DNA of 64,000 nt from Strigamia acuminata (Eukaryota > Arthropoda > Chilopoda > Geophilomorpha > Linotaeniidae), in contig OX442320.1 in assembly GCA_949358305.1 (NCBI GenBank), forward strand, positions 2,868,259 to 2,932,258, written 5' to 3'. Shown in pieces: positions 56,460 through 64,000 of this stretch. The notes below the pieces were generated by a model. It worked only from the letters and a program-made list of their open reading frames with translations, did not search any database and was not told the DNA's origin. The stretch's first letter is position 1, and the number at the start of each line of letters is the position of its first letter. The translations under genes were made by a program, and so were the position numbers.

Positions 56460-57283
56460 AGTTCTATGGGAATTTTTTTTTTTTATCCATTTTTCTTGTT
56501 TAATCTGTTTGTCCTTTGCAATTGCAGATCTTGATTTCCAATGACCACTATTCAAATAGAAACAATTTTTAGTAACCCATTTTTACGAAGAAAAAAAAGC
56601 TTTACTTACAAGTACTTACCATACAAATTTCAATTATTTTTATTACATAAATTTGAATAATGGTTTCTATTAATTTACGAATTAAATTGAATGACGGGAT
56701 TGTGTCACTGTTCTGGAAAACGTGAAACTACTGATTGTCATTTGTACTAAGTGTTTCCAAATAACCGGTTTGGGCAAACTCAATAACGGGTTGTGTTAGT
56801 TTACAAGGAAAAAAAATTTACAGTACTCACTTTTTACGATCAATTTTATAAATAACATAACTCAAAGATAAACATTTTATTTTTAATTTTTACTAATAAG
56901 ATACAATGAACTCTTTATAGTTCTAGGCAAGATATACTTGTATCTATCTATAGGACCTACTAACAGTAAGACTTCAGACAAGACAAAACTCTAAGACCTA
57001 AACCCTTCTACAGAGTAATGTCTCTCACGACCAAGCACCTGGTCTTAAGAGAGGTTCTAAGACCACTGTATTGCAAAAATTAGTGAAGATTAAATGAATT
57101 TTGTCACATAATACCACAGTGGTGCAATAAAAGCACTAACAAATATGCCAACAGGCAATGAAAATAACCAACAGACAATTATTACAAGCAAAACAAAATT
57201 ACAAATATTTTTCTTCTCAATTTGATTGAACAGGCTAAGCACTGGAAAAACACCTCTGTCCAAAGCTTCATTTTGATGATAAA
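56460..57283. other. AT-rich spacer
   Basis: No ORF, repeat or RNA gene recognised apart from A/T runs. Confidence 0.5.
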
Positions 57284-57853
57284 CTAATTATAGGCTGGTG
57301 GAAAATCAGTTTGAGTATAGGCAGGTGGAGAACCATTGGATTTTTCCGGACAATCATTTTGGTCTGCAGATGCCAAATCGCTTTGGACCGTCTGAAACTT
57401 CACTTTCGTGTTCAAAAACACGGTATTCACAAACCCCCATATCTTCTTTCTACTACTGGCAATCAACCAACCACCTCCAACACCGACCAATACTAATCCA
57501 CCAATGCCAGTAGAGCCACCGTTGTAGGAATAGAAACATGCATGGCACCGGCGCATGCAGTCGTGGACGTTCCGCCGCCCATCAAAATACCTCCAGACTT
57601 CCACGACTCCTTCCTCACGTCTTTCTCTTGGTTCAAATAAAACTTACATCTACCATCTCTGTTAAGGGCTTTGCTTATTTTCATCAGGAATTCTTGATTA
57701 TTCCCGTTTAAGCCCATTTTTGGTAAGCCCATTTTTGGTAAGCCCAAGAAGAACGCCATCGTTTCTCCAAATGCTTTTTCGTGATGGTCATTAAACTCGC
57801 CTGGACTGACGACTTTCGAACCTGTTTTTTTTCAAAGACCCATTTTGACTGCT
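57284..57853 (-). pseudogene. Broken intronless gene for a PPxY-motif membrane protein
   Basis: The minus strand reads from about 57847 through an upstream segment containing VVSPGEFNDHHEKAFGE and the ATG at 57759, then in one frame to 57493. The frame then shifts to one that gives a hydrophobic Gly-rich segment (TGIGGLVLVGVGGGWLI) and a tail with two PPAY motifs, ending at 57284. The two frames overlap near 57500-57600, so at least one frameshift separates them. A short MGLPK unit is duplicated (57715-57745). The PPxY tail suggests binding to WW-domain proteins. The 3' LTR of element B begins eight bases upstream, so the insertion probably removed its promoter. Family not recognised. Confidence 0.45.
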
Positions 57854-57860
57854 TGAATAA

Positions 57861-58880
57861 GTTGTCGCGCTCAACTCTAACCGTCGCTAACTCGTGGGTT
57901 GATTACTTAATTCGACTAACTCACTACCGCTTTGCTCAAGCGGTTTACCCAAAGAAATGATTACACAGATATAAAAGGTAAAATATAATATAGATTTATT
58001 CTGCGGGGCAATGTACAGATATATCTTATATATATATATATAAAGGGTAAGTAAAAGGTAAATCGGAATGGGTGATGGGAAATGGAAAGGCAAAGGTAAG
58101 ATGAAAGCTGGCTGGAATCGGCGAGGTCGTCTGTTGTCTCGTGTGTGTCCAAGATGGCGTCCTCGTTGTAGCAACGTGATGTCGTCTTGGGCCGGCGTGG
58201 CAATATGGCGTCCTCGGCTCGTCTCTGGCTGGTCCTTCGGGCTCACGCTGGTCGGGCGCGAGTGAATGCTTAGTTAAAAGGCTTACTTCGGTCTGTTGTC
58301 TAGGTTTTTGTGTGGTGTCCGGCGATCACACAGCGGCGGACTCTTCTGGCTCCCGGCGGTCACACAGCGGCGGGAACGCTCGTCGTGGTTTTACTGCAGT
58401 TTAGGCTTGTGCGACCGTTTGTCTGCACAACTCGCTAAACTGGAGTGGTTTTTACTATTTCTAGCTGGTGTGCTAAAATAGTGTGGTAATCTTATCTCGC
58501 AGGTTACTCTGCGGAGTTTGACACTGACCAAACGTACTCACGGTAAATTGTCCTTTGTCCTTGGTCAATCCCAGTATATTTACTTGGGCCTGATCTTGTA
58601 GGACGACGGGTTTTACGTGTGTTTCTCGTTTGATGGTTGTGTTGGTTCTGCCCGCTCAGTGCAAGGCACATTCCTTTGCACAAAGCGGGGTTGACAGGTG
58701 ACCGGAATCACCCAATGGTGGGGTGGACGAGCCATCCCCACTCCCTCAGGGCAGACGCCTGTCCATTGACTAGATGTCAATGCACTGAGGGAAGGGAGAC
58801 GCGCTTGCGGCTCCCCTTACACCCGAAACGAGGTCACGAGAGAAACTCTTCGTTGACCCCGGTCCAGTCGGGTCACAACA
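57861..58880 (-). repeat. 3' LTR of element B
   Basis: On the minus strand it begins TGTTGTGACCCGAC directly after the purine tract GGAGGGGGAGG (58881-58891) and ends near GCGCGACAAC (57861). About 1020 bp. A TATATATA tract near 58030-58042 lies within it. Confidence 0.65.
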
Positions 58881-58916
58881 CCTCCCCCTCCGAGCTCAGA
58901 CCGTGGGGCTGAGCGA

Positions 58917-61667
58917 TCACTTCTTTCCTGGGGGACCCGACACTGAGTCCGTCACCTGGGCGTAACTCACTCCAGGGACAGGCGGTTGAGTGCCGGGTGG
59001 CGCGGGTAGATCGCCTACTAGCGCCGAGGACCGATCACGGGGGTCCTCATGCTCCGTAATGAAACATAATGCATGGCCGTCAACTGGCTCATGCGGGGCA
59101 CGCGTCCTCTCGTGTAACCAAACGCTCGGGATGTAGGCGGAGAAGCCGGTGTTCGTATGCCGGATGGCATTGGCTTCCGCTGGCGTCACTGGCACACGGT
59201 GGGCTCTCAGCAACCTCTGGTGGAAGATGAGGTCTTTAGTCTTCCGGATCTGGTTGTGAAGCCAGATGAAGACCGATTTGCCTTTGTCCCGCTGCGCGAG
59301 GATAAACCTCCTGGTCGCCGTCGTCATCGAAAGATGGGGGAACTCGTCGATGATTCGCCCATAATAGTCTGGTGGAGGTGGTGCCGGCTTCGGCTTCTGG
59401 GTGGCCGCGGGAATCACTGCTTGCGTTGTTGTCGCCGCTCGGGCCGGTGAGGTCCCGGGCGGTGTCGGCTTCGTTTGCTCGACGGACCTGACGGGTGGCG
59501 TTCGGCACAGCAAGCGCTTTGGTTTACCCGCCACTTCGAACAGGGCGGGTCCTTGCGGGGATATCTCCGCAGGCATCGGTGGCGGAATCGGAACTCCGCT
59601 CGTCGGCGAGATCACCATGTCTACATCCTCTGCCGATTCTTCCGTCTGGATGGTCAAGGCGCGCAGTTGTTGGGTAGGCGCCGCTGTCCAGGTGGCGGAG
59701 GTGTAACGAAATGCCGTGCTTCGCAACTTGTACCCTTCAAATTCTGGGTTTACCACATCCCTGGTTAGCTCGTAGCGAGTCAACACAGGGTCGGGCAGAA
59801 TGGAGCTCCACTCTGCGAGGAGTGCACGGGGAACCTGTACACCCTCTCTGTCCACGACAGACCATGCGGCCATCGCCTGACGCCCTTCTCCGAAGAGTGC
59901 TGGGGTTAGCAGCTGCATCATGACCTTGGTCAATGATAGCTGTAGGCTGCGACGATTCACTGGATTCGATCGCTCTGAATCCGCAGTGAAGGCACACGAG
60001 AGCTTACTCATCATCGCCGTTGCCCATTCGATGAAATATCGCTGGGCTTGATCCACACCTCGCAAGGCGGGCGCGGAGACTCTTGGGTCTTCCATCACGA
60101 AGCGAAACGCAGAGAGCTCGGAGATAGTCGGGTTGGCGGCTTCTCTCGCGAGTCGCGCTTCTTCGTCTCGCCTCTCGAAGAACAGGGCCAAGGAACCGGG
60201 TCGGGGTCGGCTCAGCCTGTAAATGTCGGTCAAATTGGCTCGACATTCCTGCATAATGCTCTGTCCAACGGGGAGAGGGACTGAGCGGTCGGTGGGTAAA
60301 TCCGGCGGATCGCTCGAATTCAACAACGACGGTGGCGGCAGGTCCGGAGGCGGCTGCGTCTTGGTCGGCAGCGGTGGTGGCGGCTGCGTCGGTGGTGGTG
60401 GCGTCTCCGTCGTCTGCACCCCAGTCATTGCGACTTGGGGCGCCGGGAGATGTTGTTCGGAGCTCGAAGGCTGCACGATGGCGGTTGGCATGCCATCGGG
60501 TCGCGGTCGCGAATTTGTGTAGTCTGCGAGCCACCTTGCCACCTCGTGTGGGGTCACCTTTCCGTCGGTGACAACACCCATCTTCCTGGCGTGTTTCATC
60601 GCGGGATCGAAACGTGTCAGTTTCGTCCGCTTCATCTGAGTCAGAATCTCGCGAAGGTCCCGCGTATCTGCCGCTGGGACGTGTCGCTCACCTGACTGGC
60701 TACCACTTCGTCGACCCGCTCTCTTGGAGATGTAGGCGGGTTCGGGGATGGGACGGCCCCGAGCTTCGCACCTCGCGAAGTATCGCTCCTTGCGATCTTT
60801 TTTCCGCTGCTCGCGATGAGTCAGCGGACGTCTAGAAGTGCTGGGACGAGAGACTCGCTCTTCATCACCAGACATCCAAACCTCCTTGCACTCCTTACCG
60901 TCTTTAATCTGACGGTTTACGAAAATTCGCGGTCGGGAATACTGCGAAGGGTCACGCACCGTACTAGTGGATGGCCCAGCTTCGTTGCTTTCAGTCGTGT
61001 TTTGAGCGACACGCTGCTTCTTGGCTGTCACCGGGGAACGCGACTGGCTGTTCCCGGCGCCTTTGGAGCGCTTGCGCTTCCGCTGGTAGCTGCTTTTGGG
61101 CCCCAAAATCCCCAGGTGGTGGAGCTGCCACATCTCGGCTTGAGACGTTAAAATTCCCATCCGAGGTCTCCACTGGGGCGTACTCTCTCCCAATCGCAGC
61201 CTCTCAAACCACAGATGAATATCATCCGCGGTCATCCCCTCGTTTTGGAGGATGCGCTCGGCCACTGCCGCAGCGGTATCCACCAGCTGTTGTCTATACT
61301 GCTGATAGATGGCCTCACGGGCCTCTTCTGTCTCGGCTGCTCGCCACGCATGCAGCACGTGTTCCTCCGCCGGAGTGCCAGTGTACTGACTTGACAATCC
61401 GGGGTGGAAAATTGGCGATTTCGGGTCCTCGTCACGAGCTAACTCTGTGGCGATGCCTTCGCGCATCCCCTCCGGGAACGTGTCCAGGAGCGTACAGTCT
61501 CGTACCCAACGTCGGGCGATGCATCGGGAATGTAGTATTCGCAGGCGCCAAGGGTCGGCGTCCTCGCCGAAACATCGTCGGTAAAATTCGGGCAGCGCGC
61601 CTCGAAATATCCCGCCACGAGCGATGCAAGCGGGGTCTAATGGTCCCCATGTTTTACGTAGTGCCAT
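58917..61667 (-). CDS. ORF3 of element B: large Pro/Arg-rich protein, 916 aa, not envelope-like
   Basis: The ATG (MALRKTWGPLDPACIARGG) at 61667 is directly preceded by a 3' splice site (TTTCCATCCTTCCAG), as in element A. The N-terminal 180 residues look globular and Arg/Glu rich. Residues about 195-330 are basic with Ser/Arg stretches and RKKDRKERYFARCEARG. Residues about 420-470 are a run of prolines (TPPPPTQPPPPLP). The middle and C-terminal thirds look folded, ending in an acidic, Pro-rich tail. No signal peptide or membrane segment. The RKKDxKxR...C...G.PIP pattern faintly recalls residues 188-215 of ORF3 of element A. GC-rich relative to the flanks. Function unknown; not recognised. Confidence 0.75.
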   Translation of the reverse strand: MALRKTWGPLDPACIARGGIFRGALPEFYRRCFGEDADPWRLRILHSRCIARRWVRDCTLLDTFPEGMREGIATELARDEDPKSPIFHPGLSSQYTGTPAEEHVLHAWRAAETEEAREAIYQQYRQQLVDTAAAVAERILQNEGMTADDIHLWFERLRLGESTPQWRPRMGILTSQAEMWQLHHLGILGPKSSYQRKRKRSKGAGNSQSRSPVTAKKQRVAQNTTESNEAGPSTSTVRDPSQYSRPRIFVNRQIKDGKECKEVWMSGDEERVSRPSTSRRPLTHREQRKKDRKERYFARCEARGRPIPEPAYISKRAGRRSGSQSGERHVPAADTRDLREILTQMKRTKLTRFDPAMKHARKMGVVTDGKVTPHEVARWLADYTNSRPRPDGMPTAIVQPSSSEQHLPAPQVAMTGVQTTETPPPPTQPPPPLPTKTQPPPDLPPPSLLNSSDPPDLPTDRSVPLPVGQSIMQECRANLTDIYRLSRPRPGSLALFFERRDEEARLAREAANPTISELSAFRFVMEDPRVSAPALRGVDQAQRYFIEWATAMMSKLSCAFTADSERSNPVNRRSLQLSLTKVMMQLLTPALFGEGRQAMAAWSVVDREGVQVPRALLAEWSSILPDPVLTRYELTRDVVNPEFEGYKLRSTAFRYTSATWTAAPTQQLRALTIQTEESAEDVDMVISPTSGVPIPPPMPAEISPQGPALFEVAGKPKRLLCRTPPVRSVEQTKPTPPGTSPARAATTTQAVIPAATQKPKPAPPPPDYYGRIIDEFPHLSMTTATRRFILAQRDKGKSVFIWLHNQIRKTKDLIFHQRLLRAHRVPVTPAEANAIRHTNTGFSAYIPSVWLHERTRAPHEPVDGHALCFITEHEDPRDRSSALVGDLPAPPGTQPPVPGVSYAQVTDSVSGPPGKK

Positions 61668-63122
61668 CTGGAAGGATGGAAAAATAAACAATTAATAAAA
61701 AGCCAATATTTAAATACGTAGATAAATGGTTGGTTTCGAGGGACGTTGCCGATACGTGCAGCCGTCCGTCGAGACCGATTCCTGTCTATCGGTGCAAACG
61801 TAGGACGAATTGTCCCTCGTCGGATAGAAAAAAGAAGTCATCACGTAAAAAATCTGTCTCATGTCCAAAACGCACAGCGAGACGGAATCGAGCCTTTAAT
61901 CCGGACTTTTATCATCAGATTTTACTTCAAATTAATTCTAACATTAATTAGAACATTACTAATAATTAAATTAATAATTATCAGTCATTCGTAAAAAAGA
62001 ATTCGTCGGGTGTAAATTATTACTAAAAATGCACAATAAATGTGCTTGTCGAAATTTTATTAAATAAATAAACCTAATAAAGAATTATTCCGAAGTCGGA
62101 CTTTGTCTAATTTTAAAAAAAGTTAAAGTCAAATTAAATTTATCCAACACACCGAAAAATTCATCGTACGAATGTTAAGTTGCATCAATTCGATGCGTCA
62201 AATTACTTGTGGAGAAAAATATTCTTTTACAGCATATTCTCCCCTTGTCATAAAATTATTTATGGCTCGAGCCCATTGTCTCGCTCGTGACTCAAGTCAT
62301 GAGGAATTTTCGAGACGCGAGGCGACGTGAAGTCTGCGCTCGCACCTCGAAAACAAATTAACAAGAAAAAAATACGATCGTGTGAGCGATCGCGGTTAAT
62401 AATTAATTATACGCTATTGTGAGTGCAAAGCACTCATGTCAGGTATTAGTCAACAAAATTTCTTCTTCAGCAGCATGGAAATAATTCTCATGTGCCGACG
62501 CCGACTTCTACCTGATCGGGATGGACTTGGTTTACATCGCGGTCCCAGTTTTCCTCGTCCTCGTGCTCGATGGCAAGCACGTCGTTCTCTTCCTCGTCCA
62601 TGGCGAGGAGCGCGCACAAAAAGCTCAATCACGATTGAAAAAAGGATGATAAAACTATCTAAAAAAAAACTCGATAAAAACGTTAAAAACGAGGATCACG
62701 CACGAATGCAGCGATCAGCTGTGAAAAGCGGAAGTCCGTGTGAACACGAGGTAATCGCGATGGATTCTGGGTAATATACTCCAGAACCCGGGTGTTTGAG
62801 ACTAGTGCGCACTTACCCGTGCGCATGTTACGCTACGGGTCTCCTTTGTTTTCACTCCCGTGCGCGATTGCTGCTACGGGGTCTTTTTTGTTTTCACTCC
62901 CGTGCGCGATTGCTGCTACGGGGTCTTTTGCACGCGGTATCCGACCCGTGCCGATAATTTTGCTACGGGTCCCGCGCTTCCACGCCATCTTGTGACGTGA
63001 ATTCGACCGATATCCGCTTTGTTGGACTTAGCGGAATTTTCTTCGAGTCTCGCAACGTGATGGCTTGCACTATCGGTCGATTAGAATTTATTTTTAGTGC
63101 CGCCATCGACTCGTAATTTATT
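61668..63122 (-). other. Spacer between pol and ORF3 of element B
   Basis: AT-rich except 62290-63000. Ends in the 3' splice site before ORF3. No ORF is supported. It is the counterpart of the 1-kb spacer in element A. Confidence 0.5.
62815..62945. repeat. Tandem repeat of about 47 bp, 2.5 copies
   Basis: Units contain TTTTCACTCCCGTGCGCGAT followed by TGCTGCTACGGGGTCTTTT. The two full copies are nearly identical. Confidence 0.85.
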
Positions 63123-64000
63123 TTACTTCTTTCCTACGACCTTTCCGCCTTTTATAAACGGATTATCTCTTTTTGGTCGCAGGTTACGGATCGAGGCAGG
63201 TACGATTTTTTTTGTTGTTTTTTGTGTCTGTACCTCCTCATTATTGTTTTCTTTTTTATCCGTGTTTTTTGTGTTTGTTTCAGGAGTTTCTCCTGTTTCC
63301 CCCCCAACCAAAATTGGATCCGGAACGGATTCAACGATCTCGTTGACCGGAGGTGAAGGGGCGTCGAAATACTCCTCGTTGTCACTTGGCGGTGCTTTTT
63401 CCGACTCGCCAGCGAACATATCGACGATTTGGCCGTCAGTTTTAGACTTGACTTGGCCCTTGGCCCACATTTCTTGCGGGAATTCCGGAATGTACGGAGT
63501 TAACTCTCGTACCTGGATCGATTTTTGCTCGGTGTTGTCCTCGAGCTTGCGTAATTTATACGCGTTACCGCCATGCTTGCCGATGATTACATACGGACCA
63601 TCTCTCTTGTCGGCCAAGCTGGCGGTGATTCCTCTCGCTGCATTTGAGAGGGTGTGTGCATCTTTCCACACCAAATCATTGATCTCGAAATTCACGAATT
63701 TTCCACCGCTTTTATCTTGTAAAATGCGGTCGCGCATGTTAAAAATGTGCGCCATCATATGCTTGTATGTGTTCGAAATTGTTTGCTCCAATTTATACAC
63801 ATACTCATGTGGTTTCTCTGGGTCCACCACATTTACCGACTCTGCCACTCGTGGGTCCCAAGGCACTCGTAGCTCTCGGGCGAAGTTGAGGTAGGCCGGA
63901 GAAAAATCTCTCGTCCTCGAGACTGTTGTTCGTATGCTGAACGCGATCTCCCTCAAGTATTCATCCCACCTATTGTGGATGTCAGTGAATATACTTAATG
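63123..64000 (-). CDS. pol: Pol C-terminus (integrase end) of element B, N-terminus off window
   Basis: Open from the right edge to a stop at 63123. Shows the end of the integrase core (NRWDEYLREIAFSIRTTV), then the C-terminal domain with NDLVWKDAHTLSNAARG and DKRDGPYVIIGKHGGNAYKLRKL, and a variable acidic then basic tail ending KGGKVVGKK. Aligns along its whole length with the end of Pol in element A. Intact within the window. Confidence 0.92.
   Translation of the reverse strand, partial: LSIFTDIHNRWDEYLREIAFSIRTTVSRTRDFSPAYLNFARELRVPWDPRVAESVNVVDPEKPHEYVYKLEQTISNTYKHMMAHIFNMRDRILQDKSGGKFVNFEINDLVWKDAHTLSNAARGITASLADKRDGPYVIIGKHGGNAYKLRKLEDNTEQKSIQVRELTPYIPEFPQEMWAKGQVKSKTDGQIVDMFAGESEKAPPSDNEEYFDAPSPPVNEIVESVPDPILVGGETGETPETNTKNTDKKENNNEEVQTQKTTKKIVPASIRNLRPKRDNPFIKGGKVVGKK

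Larger units (their letters stand above)
57861..64000 (-). mobile_element. Ty3/gypsy-like retrotransposon, 3' part (element B)
   Basis: On the minus strand the order is pol (entering from the right edge), a 1.4-kb spacer, ORF3, purine tract, LTR. The integrase C-terminus resembles element A (same ADKRDGP...AYKLRKL pattern), so A and B are relatives with different ORF3s and LTRs. Confidence 0.88.

Noticed and set aside
59150-61690. Several plus-strand ORFs of 60-240 codons
   Set aside because: They are shadows of the GC-rich minus-strand ORF3 of element B.

Overview
The window looks like nuclear DNA of an invertebrate animal, most likely an arthropod. Genes are split into short exons by small GT-AG introns full of T and TTTA runs. 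Unique DNA is rich in CpG and in CGCG-type words. Mobile elements of at least four classes make up more than half of the window. I cannot name the species. No bacterial operons, rRNA, convincing tRNA or CRISPR array is present.

Layout. (1) 1-6025: the 5' part of a Ty3/gypsy LTR retrotransposon on the minus strand (pol running off the left edge, gag, leader, 5' LTR). (2) 6168-20072: a host region of small multi-exon genes (6168-6735, 8095-8686, 10739-11281, 13541-14221) in and around a long array of diverged direct repeats (about 9241-17520). Six of the seven array units carry the same stem-loop. One gene, at 10739-11281, encodes a retropepsin-like domain that has lost its catalytic triplet. 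(3) 20073-40832: a 13-exon plus-strand host gene of about 952 codons. Its second intron holds a Tc1-like element with very long inverted repeats. Its tenth exon is split by a 13.3 kb CACTA/EnSpm-type transposon (26376-39674) flanked by GTA target duplications. That transposon carries an intact three-exon transposase, two further multi-exon genes of unknown function, a nested element, and what looks like a decayed piece of a captured nucleolar-protein gene. (4) 41153-52524: a plus-strand Ty3/gypsy-like element with gag, pol, a third ORF downstream of pol, and an LTR. (5) 52525-57860: sparse DNA with a minisatellite present in two copies, a possible solo LTR and a broken PPxY-protein gene. (6) 57861-64000: the 3' part of another Ty3/gypsy-like element on the minus strand (LTR, a large third ORF, pol C-terminus running off the right edge).

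How the parts fit together. Both elements whose gag/pol junction is visible join gag to pol with a textbook -1 frameshift heptamer immediately before the gag stop codon. Both elements whose pol 3' side is visible carry a non-envelope ORF whose ATG sits on a 3' splice site, as if expressed from a spliced subgenomic RNA. The CACTA element is structurally complete and, when removed together with one GTA copy, restores an uninterrupted reading frame in the host gene. This suggests a recent insertion. The strongest candidates for new biology are the catalytically dead retropepsin-like gene, the multi-gene CACTA element, the spliced third ORFs of the LTR elements, and the stem-loop repeat array.
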